DNA of 9,343 nucleotides from positions 1 to 9,343 of the forward strand of contig DASWIC010000179.1 of assembly GCA_036397875.1 (NCBI GenBank), given 5' to 3'. The translations under genes and the position numbers were made by a program. The number at the start of each line of letters is the position of its first letter. Positions within the stretch are counted from its first letter, which is position 1. Shown here piece by piece: positions 1 through 5,825 of this stretch. Under the pieces are notes generated by a model. That model had not been told where the DNA came from. It ran no database searches and worked only from the letters and a program-made list of their open reading frames with translations. This DNA comes from SG8-41 sp036397875 (GTDB lineage Bacteria; Pseudomonadota; Gammaproteobacteria; Burkholderiales; SG8-41).

Positions 1-70
1 CGGAGGCCTCCAGCGCCGCCACCGCGCGCCCGCGCTGCGCCTGACCCGTTTCCCTCAACCCGTTGAACAT
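1..70 (-). CDS. possible 5' end of a gene running off the left edge
   Basis: On the minus strand an ATG at 70-68 opens a frame that stays open to the window edge (about 23 codons, starting MFNGLRETGQ). An in-frame TAG lies two codons upstream, so this is the first possible ATG. An AGGG four bases upstream is a weak ribosome-binding site. Third positions are almost all G or C, as in real genes of this genome, and the frame follows the lipoprotein gene by about 45 bp on the same strand. There is too little protein to recognise a family. It may equally be a chance frame in GC-rich DNA. Confidence 0.22.
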   Translation of the reverse strand, partial: MFNGLRETGQAQRGRAVAALEAS

Positions 71-115
71 AGCGCCCTAGCGTGAACGAGCGATCTAAGG
101 GTTTCTTACTGGGGG

Positions 116-649
116 CTATTGGCAGTTCGTGTAGATGTAGCCACCCGATGCGTAAGAGGAGCAATTCATCGCGGGACGGATTTGCTGCTGATACAACTGC
201 TGTTGCTGCAGTTGCAGTGCCCGTTGCCGGGACGCCTCGGCCTGACGAGCCGCCTCTGCTTGCGAGACAGCCTGATACATCATTATCGCGTTTCGCTGTA
301 GCTCGAGCGCATATCTAGCGTCGGATTCGTAACCGGGAACCCCGTCAGGACGCCGAAAGGTGAAGCTTTGGTGGTAGCCGTATTGCCTCAGGTCGGCCGT
401 GAGACTACTGATGCTTGCTGTCGCGCCGCTAATCCAGCGTACCGAAACACCGCGGAGCAGGGCGCTACCTGCTTTCCGTTGTTCCTCAGTGAGCGGATAC
501 GTCAGGGTGACCGGTGTGGTGCCCATATGCCGGTCACCTTCATACAAGGCGGCGCCCATCGGCTCCGACCTATATGTAACCTGGACGCTTGTTGCGCAAC
601 CAGAAGCGAGCAGCGCGAAACAGCACATGAGCACGCGAACCGTGGTCAT
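116..649 (-). CDS. PEGA-like outer-membrane lipoprotein with Gln-rich C-terminal region
   Basis: The predicted product is 177 aa. Its N-terminus (MTTVRVLMCCFALLASGC) is a lipoprotein signal peptide with the lipobox LASGC, so Cys18 would be lipidated. Residue +2 is Ala, which favours the outer membrane. Residues 21-50 (SVQVTYRSEP, then GAALYEGDRHMGTTPVTL) look like a PEGA domain, a small beta fold of surface lipoproteins. Residues 128-157 are an Ala/Glu/Arg then Gln-rich segment that may form a helix or coil. The C-terminus has Cys163 and Cys176 in MNCSSYASGG and YTNCQ, which could form a disulfide. The start at 649 was preferred over an ATG eight codons upstream because a GGAGG core lies four bases before it and the signal peptide then has normal length. 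The precise function is unknown; a role in the envelope is inferred. The gene is less GC-rich than the genes to its right. Confidence 0.8.
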   Translation of the reverse strand: MTTVRVLMCCFALLASGCATSVQVTYRSEPMGAALYEGDRHMGTTPVTLTYPLTEEQRKAGSALLRGVSVRWISGATASISSLTADLRQYGYHQSFTFRRPDGVPGYESDARYALELQRNAIMMYQAVSQAEAARQAEASRQRALQLQQQQLYQQQIRPAMNCSSYASGGYIYTNCQ

Positions 650-696
650 AGGCCCTCCCACAAAGGAATACAACGTCGTCCCCGCCCACCATGCTA

Positions 697-711
697 CTCT
701 CGCAGCGAGAG
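697..711. other. 15-bp odd palindrome upstream of the lipoprotein gene
   Basis: CTCTCGC and GCGAGAG form perfect 7-bp arms around a single central A. The site lies about 50 bp upstream of the lipoprotein ATG, a reasonable place for an operator. It could also be a chance palindrome, and no regulator is known for it. Confidence 0.3.
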
Positions 712-930
712 GGGAGAATAGGATGAACCTCCCCTGCTGGCGAACCGACCGGCGTCAGGGGCGCCGTCTCCGCTAAGTGCGGCCTAGCCTTCCGTAATCA
801 CCGTCATTCTCGTTCCGCCTCGGAGTCGCCACTGCGCTCTTGCGTCACCCCTGACCCCCTGTTTCCCTACCGCTGCCGAGCGCCGCGCTCTAGCTCCGCC
901 TAGACGCGCCTGGGAGGTGATCATCGTTCT

Positions 931-952
931 GCGCTTTGGAGGCGCTTTGGTG
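931..952. repeat. tandem 11-bp direct repeat near the tRNA 3' end
   Basis: GCGCTTTGGAG (931-941) is followed directly by GCGCTTTGGTG (942-952), matching at 10 of 11 positions. It lies 43 bp beyond the 3' end of the tRNA-Arg gene. Short direct repeats at such places can be arm-type binding sites of tyrosine recombinases, but a plain duplication explains it equally well. Confidence 0.4.
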
Positions 953-995
953 GTTTCTTCGATTTTATGCATTACTGTAACTCGTTGATCTTAAG

Positions 996-1068
996 CACCC
1001 CGGACACGAATCGAACGTGCGACCTGTCCCTTAGGAGGGGACTGCTCTATCCACTGAGCTACCGGGGC
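996..1068 (-). tRNA. tRNA-Arg (anticodon CCU)
   Basis: A complete 73-nt cloverleaf reads on the minus strand. The acceptor arms are GCCCCGG and CCGGGGT (first pair G-U). The D arm is GCTC/GAGC. The anticodon arm GTCCC/GGGAC encloses loop CTCCTAA, giving anticodon CCU for the AGG codon. The variable loop is AGGTC, the T arm GCACG/CGTGT encloses TTCGATT, and the discriminator base is G. The next three bases are CTT, so CCA is not encoded and must be added after transcription. The gene marks a change in base composition: less GC-rich, gene-poor DNA lies on its 3' side (lower coordinates). Confidence 0.96.
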
Positions 1069-1076
1069 CCGCACAG

Positions 1077-1082
1077 ATTTTA
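1077..1082 (-). promoter_or_regulatory. candidate -10 box for tRNA-Arg
   Basis: The minus strand reads TAAAAT, placed so that transcription would start close to the tRNA 5' end. No good -35 hexamer is seen at standard spacing, so the call rests on position and -10 similarity alone. Confidence 0.35.
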
Positions 1083-1108
1083 GCGCAACTGCTTTAGAAT
1101 CCCCCGGC

Positions 1109-1645
1109 ATGAAATGGTTGCTGATTGCTGCCATTGCGATCGGCGCGCTCCTGTGGTGGCGGGTGAGCGCGTTCTCGAAGCGCAACGAGCCCAAAGTCGG
1201 AGAGCCGGCGCCGGCATTCGAGCTGCCCGACCAGGACGGCCGGATCCGCAGCCTGGCCGAGTTTCGCGGCAAGTGGCTGGCGCTCTATTTCTACCCGAAA
1301 GACGATACGCCGGGGTGCACCAGGCAGGCGTGTGCGTTTCGGGACGACCGTCAACAGCTGGCTGCGCTCGGCGCGGAGGTGGTGGGGGTGAGCGTGGACG
1401 ATGTCGAGAGCCATCTTGGCTTTGCGAAGGAATTCAGCCTGCCGTTCCCGTTGCTGGCGGACGCGGGCGGGGTGGTGGCAGCGCGCTACGGCTCGATCCG
1501 CGATTTCGGGCTGCTCAAGTTCGCCCGGCGCAACACGTTCCTGATCGATCCGCAGGGGCGCATTGCAAGGGTCTATCTCTCCGCAAGCGCGTCGAGGAAC
1601 TCGCAGGAAGTGCTCGACGACCTGCGGCGCCTGCAGCGTAAGTAG
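1109..1645 (+). CDS. membrane-anchored PrxQ/BCP-type peroxiredoxin
   Basis: A 178-aa AhpC/TSA-family thiol peroxidase that reduces hydrogen peroxide and organic hydroperoxides. The thioredoxin-like domain covers about residues 28-178. The peroxidatic motif is DDTPGC with Cys70, and Cys75 lies five residues later, the spacing of the Cys pair in E. coli BCP and plant PrxQ. RRNTFLID (140-147) supplies the conserved Arg region and the late beta strand. Unlike typical BCP (about 155 aa, cytosolic), it begins with a hydrophobic segment, MKWLLIAAIAIGALLWW, that looks like an uncleaved signal anchor, so the enzyme probably faces the periplasm. No clear ribosome-binding site precedes the ATG. The gene starts 40 bp from the divergent tRNA and converges on the FAD oxidoreductase, separated from it by repeat elements. 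The family call is firm; the location is inferred. Confidence 0.92.
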   Translation: MKWLLIAAIAIGALLWWRVSAFSKRNEPKVGEPAPAFELPDQDGRIRSLAEFRGKWLALYFYPKDDTPGCTRQACAFRDDRQQLAALGAEVVGVSVDDVESHLGFAKEFSLPFPLLADAGGVVAARYGSIRDFGLLKFARRNTFLIDPQGRIARVYLSASASRNSQEVLDDLRRLQRK

Positions 1646-1648
1646 TTA

Positions 1649-1698
1649 CCTCCCACCACCCCGGCGCTGCGCGCCACCCCTCCTCAGGCAGGAGGGGA
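1649..1698 (+). repeat. palindromic intergenic repeat, copy A
   Basis: Begins CCTCCCACCACCCC and ends in hairpin CCCCTCCT-caggc-AGGAGGGG (1677-1697). In between is a second hairpin, GGCGC-tgc-GCGCC (1663-1675). It starts three bases after the peroxiredoxin stop codon and is followed by AATTTT, so it may end peroxiredoxin transcripts. The outer parts match copies at 6672-6722 (inverted) and 6758-6809 almost exactly, while the inner hairpin differs. REP/BIME-like; I cannot assign it to a named family. Confidence 0.88.
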
Positions 1699-1709
1699 AT
1701 TTTCCCGCT

Positions 1710-1730
1710 CACCCTCAGGCAGGAGGGGAT
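1710..1730 (+). repeat. decayed partial copy of the palindromic repeat
   Basis: Reads CACCC then TCAGGCAGGAGGGGAT, matching the 3' end of copy A but lacking four bases of the left hairpin arm, so the 8-bp stem is broken. It lies 12 bp after copy A and 9 bp before the FAD oxidoreductase stop codon. It probably arose by duplication of the repeat end followed by deletion. Confidence 0.7.
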
Positions 1731-1739
1731 TTCATTTGG

Positions 1740-3074
1740 TTATTGGCGGAGGACGCACTTCTGGTAGAGCGTGCCGAGCGCCCCGTCCGGATCGTACTTG
1801 CGCTTGATCGCGCGGTAGCCGGCGCCGTTGTAGATGCGGTCGAACTCGGCCTCGTCGAGGAACGTCGATGAGTAGAGCATCTTGATCCCGCCGAGCTCGA
1901 AGCATTTCCGGTCGAGGAGCCGGGTGGCGTAGTAATCGCCCTGGTCCGGGCGCTTCTTCACGTAGCAGTAGCACCCGAGATTGAAGTAGAGGGTGCCGGG
2001 CCGCACCGGGTAGAGCGTGGGCGAGGACAGCGCGCGGATGGGCGTCGTGATCCACGGCTTGCCGCCGAGATCCACGTGATCGAGCGCGTGGCGCAGGAAC
2101 TCCTCGGCGCGGTCCCACGGCACCTCCCAATCCTGGATGAGCGGCTCCTCGTTCTGCGGGCGCTGCGGCAGACCGCGGAGCATGCGGCGCTTGAGCTGCG
2201 TGTAGCGCTTGTAGAAGCCCGAGTTGCGCAGCGACGCAGGAGCGAGCCGGCGGAACAGCTGGTACGGCGCGGTCTCCGGGAGGTTCCAGAACCAGTCGGG
2301 ATCGTAGCGGAAGAGATAGTCCTTGGCGGTGAGGTAGACGTCCCCCTCATGCGCTAGCAGCTTGTAGAAGATGCGCTTGTGGACGATATCGGCGGTCGCC
2401 GGCGCGTTCGCCACGAACCGGGAGAGCGTGAGATAGAGCCGGTCGCGCGCGAAGATCAGGCTCTCGATGAAGTCGACGTCCGCGCGCCCGGTTGCCGCGC
2501 GCATGGCCTCGAGATAGGCGCCGGGTTCCGAGAAAACGCTGGTATGCAGGTGCACGCAGGCCGCCGCGGGCATGAGACGGATCCTCGCCCGCAGGATGTA
2601 GCCGAGCGTGCCGTACGAATTCGGCAGCGCGCGAAAGAGGTCGGCGTAATCGTTGTCGGCGGTGCAGACGACGATGCGCCCGTCGGCCAGCAGGATTTCC
2701 GCCTCGAGGAGCCCGTCGTGCACGAAGCCGTGGCGGAAGCCGTTGGACTCGATGCCGATGCCGACGGTCGCGCCGCCGATCGTGATGTGCTTCAGCTCGG
2801 GCGTGATGAGCGGCGCGAGCCCGTGCCGGAGCGTGCGGTCCACGATCGCCTCGTAGGTCGCGAGCCCCTCCACCTCCAGCGCGCGCGCGGCGCGGTCCAC
2901 ATCGAGCACGTGGTCGAAGTCGGCGAGGTCGAGCATGCCGCCGCTCTCGCCCCGCGGCACGTAGCGGAAGAGATTGGAGCTCGTGCGCTTCTTCAGGCGG
3001 AGCGGGCCGGGGCGCGCGGCGAGAGCGGCGGCGAGCCGGGCGCGTCTGCCGCTGAAAGTATCCGCCGCGCTCAA
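1740..3074 (-). CDS. FAD-binding oxidoreductase, TmsA/BfaA-like
   Basis: With a TTG start at 3074 the product is 444 aa. This TTG overlaps the TGA stop of the upstream methyltransferase (TTGA), and no ATG or GTG occurs before the conserved SSNLFR motif (32-37); a later ATG would remove that motif. The FAD_binding_4 (VAO/DHCR24-like) domain fills the N-terminal half: ITIGGATVGIGIES (97-110) is the flavin pyrophosphate-binding loop and NSYGTLG (152-158) the end of the fold. The C-terminal half is substrate-binding and ends in KRKYDPDGALGTLYQ. From memory the sequence resembles the actinobacterial protein (Rv3719-like) paired with a CFA-type methyltransferase, where it reduces a 10-methylene fatty acyl chain to the 10-methyl form. 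That reaction is inferred here from family and neighbour. Substrate and branch position cannot be read from sequence, and a furan fatty acid route or another flavin oxidation is possible. Confidence 0.87.
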   Translation of the reverse strand: MSAADTFSGRRARLAAALAARPGPLRLKKRTSSNLFRYVPRGESGGMLDLADFDHVLDVDRAARALEVEGLATYEAIVDRTLRHGLAPLITPELKHITIGGATVGIGIESNGFRHGFVHDGLLEAEILLADGRIVVCTADNDYADLFRALPNSYGTLGYILRARIRLMPAAACVHLHTSVFSEPGAYLEAMRAATGRADVDFIESLIFARDRLYLTLSRFVANAPATADIVHKRIFYKLLAHEGDVYLTAKDYLFRYDPDWFWNLPETAPYQLFRRLAPASLRNSGFYKRYTQLKRRMLRGLPQRPQNEEPLIQDWEVPWDRAEEFLRHALDHVDLGGKPWITTPIRALSSPTLYPVRPGTLYFNLGCYCYVKKRPDQGDYYATRLLDRKCFELGGIKMLYSSTFLDEAEFDRIYNGAGYRAIKRKYDPDGALGTLYQKCVLRQ

Positions 3075-4285
3075 CCGGCGGCGCCCCCGGAATAGACGTG
3101 CGCCCGCGACATCGGGTAGTTGCCTTTGGCGTTGCCCTTGCTGTAGACGATCTGGAAGAGGTGCGTGTAGCCGCGCGGCGCCCGGAACATTTCCGCGCAC
3201 GAGTAGAGATAGGTGCGCCAGACGCGGCGAAACGTCTCATCGAAGCGCCCGGGGTCGAGCGCCCGGATTCGCTCCCAGTTCGCGTCGAACCGCTGCGCCC
3301 AGCAATCGAGCGTGAGCGCGTAATTTCGCCGCAGGTTCTCGATGTCGAGGATCTCCAGGCCCGCGCGCTCCATCTCGACGATCACCTCCGCGAGGCTGGG
3401 GATCCAGCCGCCCGGGAAAATGTGCCTGCGGATGTAGAACTCGGTCTCGTAGGTGCCCACGTGCCCGATGAAGTGCAGCATGCCGATCCCGCCGGGCTTG
3501 AGGCAATCCGCGTGGGCGCGCACCACATCCGCGACCTGGTCGCGCCCGGCGTGTTCGAGGACGCCGATCGACACGCACTTGTCGTATTGCCCCGGAACGT
3601 CGCGGAAATCGGCTTCGATCACCTTCAGCTCGTCCTCGAGCCCGCGCCGGCGGATCTCTTCCTGCATGACGCCGACCTGCTCGGTCGTCGTGTTGACGCC
3701 GGTCCCGCGAGCCTGATAGCGCTCCCAGGCATAGAAGGTGAAGCCGCCCCAGCCGCAACCGATGTCCACGAACGTGTCACCGGGCTTGAGCAGGAGCTTG
3801 CGGCACACATGCTCCAGCTTGTTCTGCTGCGCTTCCTCGAGCGTGCGCGTGCCTTCCTTCCAGTAGGCGCAGGTGTACATCAGGTAGGGGTGGTCGAGCC
3901 AGAGCCGGAAGAACTCGGCGGGAAGGCCGTAATGGAACCGCGCGTTCGCCTTGGCCTGCGCCCGCGAGCGATTGCTTAAACGCAGCTCGTGCCACCAGTT
4001 GCGCAGGCGGATGAGCGGCTTGAAGCGCATCTCGAAGCCGCCTTCGTAGCCGGCCCGGAACGCGAGAGCGATGTCGCCCTCGATGTCCAGGGACCCCCGG
4101 AAATACGATTCGAGCACGCCCACGTGGCCCAGCGCGGCGATGCGCCATTCGGCCGCCGGGCTCCGGAACACCAATGTGAACGCGGGGGTGCCGTCGCGGT
4201 TCTGGTAGCGCGTGCCGTTCACGAAGACGACGGCGAAACAGATGCCGGTGCGCCCGCCGACCGCGCTGAGCTTGCGTTCGATCAT
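3071..4285 (-). CDS. SAM-dependent cyclopropane-synthase-like fatty acid methyltransferase (TmsB/BfaB/UfaM-like)
   Basis: A 404-aa CFA synthase family enzyme, which transfers a methyl(ene) group from S-adenosylmethionine to the cis double bond of a phospholipid acyl chain at the inner membrane. The small N-terminal domain (1-130) is followed by the Rossmann domain: VDIGCGWGG (173-181) is SAM motif I. Residues matching the E. coli Cfa active site are present: Cys139 in YTCAYW, Glu244 in LEHAG, His271 in LHFIG and Tyr322 in NYALTL. IFPGGWIPS (289-297) is also typical. The start at 4285 was chosen because the domain begins there, AGGA lies just upstream and the DNA further upstream looks like promoter. 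The stop overlaps the FAD oxidoreductase start by four bases, so the two are translationally coupled. True cyclopropane synthase is the main alternative, but the coupled flavoenzyme favours methylene/methyl-branch formation. Confidence 0.92.
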   Translation of the reverse strand: MIERKLSAVGGRTGICFAVVFVNGTRYQNRDGTPAFTLVFRSPAAEWRIAALGHVGVLESYFRGSLDIEGDIALAFRAGYEGGFEMRFKPLIRLRNWWHELRLSNRSRAQAKANARFHYGLPAEFFRLWLDHPYLMYTCAYWKEGTRTLEEAQQNKLEHVCRKLLLKPGDTFVDIGCGWGGFTFYAWERYQARGTGVNTTTEQVGVMQEEIRRRGLEDELKVIEADFRDVPGQYDKCVSIGVLEHAGRDQVADVVRAHADCLKPGGIGMLHFIGHVGTYETEFYIRRHIFPGGWIPSLAEVIVEMERAGLEILDIENLRRNYALTLDCWAQRFDANWERIRALDPGRFDETFRRVWRTYLYSCAEMFRAPRGYTHLFQIVYSKGNAKGNYPMSRAHVYSGGAAG

Positions 4286-4331
4286 ATTCCTGTTATTGGG
4301 CCGATCCGGCGGAAGCGTCGCGCCGGCCGCA

Positions 4332-4345
4332 ATTTTAGCTAAAAT
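4332..4345. promoter_or_regulatory. 14-bp perfect palindrome in a divergent promoter region
   Basis: ATTTTAGCTAAAAT is a perfect inverted repeat in an otherwise GC-rich 127-bp gap between the methyltransferase (starts 4285, leftward) and the VOC gene (starts 4413, rightward). Each strand carries a TAAAAT hexamer, suitable as a -10 box: 4337-4332 leftward and 4340-4345 rightward. I find no good -35 element for either. It may be overlapping back-to-back promoters, an operator, or both. Confidence 0.55.
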
Positions 4346-4412
4346 CAACGCCCGGCAGTACGCCGCGCGCGTAGCATCCGTGCGCGGACCGCCGGCGCGG
4401 AGGCCGGCAAGC

Positions 4413-4790
4413 ATGATAGGAAGCATCGATCACGTCGTCCTGACTACCGGGAACCTCGAGCGCTGCCTCGATTTCTACACCCGGGTGCTCGGGATGCGAA
4501 TGGAGCGCTACGGTGCGGACCGGATCGCGCTCAGGTTCGGCGACCACAAGTTCAACGTCCATCCACCCGGCTTCGACGCGGGCATCAAGGCGCGCACGCC
4601 CACGCCCGGCGCGCTCGACCTTTGTTTTCTGGCCGACCGGCCGCTGGACGAGGTGATTTCGCGCCTGCGCGCGAACCGCATCGCCATCGAGGAGGGCCCG
4701 ATCGAGCGCACCGGCGCCCGATTCACGATCCGCTCGGTCTACGTGCGCGACCCGGACGGGAATCTCATCGAGATCTCTGAAAAGGCGTGA
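4413..4790 (+). CDS. VOC-family metalloprotein, glyoxalase domain-containing 5 (GLOD5)-like
   Basis: A 125-aa single-domain vicinal oxygen chelate protein, the usual length for the family. It opens with SIDHVVLTTGNLERCLDFYTRV, the classic first beta-alpha unit, and ends with VRDPDGNLIEIS. Likely metal ligands are His7, His50 (in FNVHPPG) and Glu120. TPGALDLCF and EEGPIERTGA fit the GLOD5 or Salmonella STM3117-like subgroup, whose substrate is uncertain. The ATG at 4413 was chosen over upstream starts because GGAGG (4399-4403) lies nine bases before it and the domain begins there. Its stop overlaps the next gene (TGATG), so the two are co-translated. Glyoxalase I and fosfomycin-resistance activity are family relatives, not supported as the role here. 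Confidence 0.9.
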   Translation: MIGSIDHVVLTTGNLERCLDFYTRVLGMRMERYGADRIALRFGDHKFNVHPPGFDAGIKARTPTPGALDLCFLADRPLDEVISRLRANRIAIEEGPIERTGARFTIRSVYVRDPDGNLIEISEKA

Positions 4791-5800
4791 TGCCTGATTT
4801 TTGGCAAAGCTGCGGCTACCACCTCCTCAAGCGCCGGGGTGACGGCCGGCTCGTCGTCACCGACGAGTACCTGCGGCTGTATTACGCGCGGCCCGAGCTC
4901 GCGCCGGTTGCGGAGTCGTGCGCGGCCGAGCGGGCGCTGCACGCAGCGCTCACGGACGAGCCGCGCCGCCCGGTCTCCGGCGGGGAGATCGACGCGATCG
5001 ACGATCCCGACGCACGCGAGAATTATCGGGTCATGATGCGCTTTCGCGACCGCTTGCTGGCCGCGGAAACGCTGGAGGCATTCTACGTTGATCTCTTCCG
5101 TGAGGATGTCGCGGTGCCGCCCGACTTCATCCATCACACGGCGCAGGTGATCCTGCGCGGCATCCTGGAGGGCACGGGCGATGGCCTGGAGGCGCGCGTG
5201 GCAGAGTTGTTCTTTCGCAAGCAGCGCGTCAGCGTCACCGACGGCGCGATCATGCTGGCGGATGACGAGACGGTGGAGATGCACGCCGTGAGCGGCGGAC
5301 TCGGCAGCCTGGGAAAGCTGCTGAAGGAAGGGCGCACCCCGCCCCGCACGCTCGAGCTCGACGTTCTCGACGAGGCGAGCGCCGAGCGCTACTTCGAGCG
5401 CGACGAGCGCCACGACACGGTGCTCAGCCTCAACCACGGGCGGCCGGGCTGCCTGGCGTTCGCGCGGGTGCTCGAGCGGTGGGTCGCCCATTTCCACGGC
5501 GTGCGCGCGGCCGTGAAGCCGGTGCGGGAAATTCCGGATGAGGACTGGGTGTGGCACATCGGGCTCGACGCCGAGGCGACCGCGATGCTGAACGAGATCT
5601 ATAATGGCGGCGAGGTGGACGAGGAGCGCATGAAGCGCGTCATCGGGCTTTTCCGCGTCGATTTCCGCGACCCCGTCGTGCTGCGCCCGGAGATGGCGGG
5701 CGCGCCGGTATTCCTGGGACTGGCAGCGGCCGCGGACGGCACGCTGCGCATGAAGCCGCAGAATCTGCTCATGAACCTGCCCCTCGCTCGCCGCACCTGA
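4790..5800 (+). CDS. conserved uncharacterised protein, probably DUF6352 family
   Basis: A 336-aa soluble protein with no signal peptide or membrane segment. From memory the opening PDFWQSCGYHLL is typical of a proteobacterial family catalogued as DUF6352; I am not certain of the number. Visible blocks are an acidic helical N-terminal half with PPDFIHHTAQVILRGILEG (about 110-128), and a C-terminal DWVWHIGLDAEATAMLNEIY (about 252-271) followed by MKRVIGLFRVDF. The ending MKPQNLLMNLPL is well formed. No catalytic motif is recognisable. The ATG at 4790 overlaps the VOC stop by one base and has AAGG four bases upstream; a GTG one codon earlier is less well spaced. Tight coupling to the VOC gene and 25 bp to the SirB1 gene suggest one operon. 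Confidence 0.85.
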   Translation: MPDFWQSCGYHLLKRRGDGRLVVTDEYLRLYYARPELAPVAESCAAERALHAALTDEPRRPVSGGEIDAIDDPDARENYRVMMRFRDRLLAAETLEAFYVDLFREDVAVPPDFIHHTAQVILRGILEGTGDGLEARVAELFFRKQRVSVTDGAIMLADDETVEMHAVSGGLGSLGKLLKEGRTPPRTLELDVLDEASAERYFERDERHDTVLSLNHGRPGCLAFARVLERWVAHFHGVRAAVKPVREIPDEDWVWHIGLDAEATAMLNEIYNGGEVDEERMKRVIGLFRVDFRDPVVLRPEMAGAPVFLGLAAAADGTLRMKPQNLLMNLPLARRT

Positions 5801-5825
5801 GCACCATCCACCATCCCCGCATTCA

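Larger units (their letters stand above)
674..995. other. gene-poor intergenic stretch between lipoprotein and tRNA-Arg
   Basis: About 320 bp with no convincing gene. A 62-codon minus-strand frame at 784-972 (MHKIEETTKAPPKRR...) is the only candidate. It has no clear ribosome-binding site, an Arg/Gly/Ala-rich body typical of spurious frames, and matches no family I know. The stretch holds an odd palindrome at 697-711, a tandem 11-bp direct repeat at 931-952 and an AT-rich segment at 953-995 directly after the tRNA 3' end. The layout resembles the eroded edge of an integrated element, but no integrase is visible. Confidence 0.5.

Noticed and set aside
368..776. Plus-strand frames across the lipoprotein gene
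   Set aside because: Opposite to a gene with a clear lipobox and ribosome-binding site; the translations have no recognisable features.
784..972. 62-codon minus-strand frame beside the tRNA
   Set aside because: No clear ribosome-binding site, an Arg/Gly/Ala-rich translation typical of chance frames, and no recognisable motif. It could be a remnant of an integrated element but cannot be supported as a gene.
3075..3200. N-terminal extension of the FAD oxidoreductase
   Set aside because: The added residues are an Arg/Gln-rich out-of-frame reading of the methyltransferase C-terminus.
2379..3979. Long plus-strand frames antisense to the lipid operon
   Set aside because: They mirror the high third-position GC of the real minus-strand genes and show no family motif.
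4286..4426. N-terminal extension of the methyltransferase up to an ATG at 4426
   Set aside because: It would overlap the VOC start and run through the palindromic promoter region, and it adds 47 residues with no family similarity. The ATG at 4285 fits the domain start.
4413..4790. VOC protein as a fosfomycin or bleomycin resistance determinant
   Set aside because: It shares the fold only; the TPGALDLCF and EEGPIERTGA blocks fit the GLOD5-like subgroup, not resistance enzymes.
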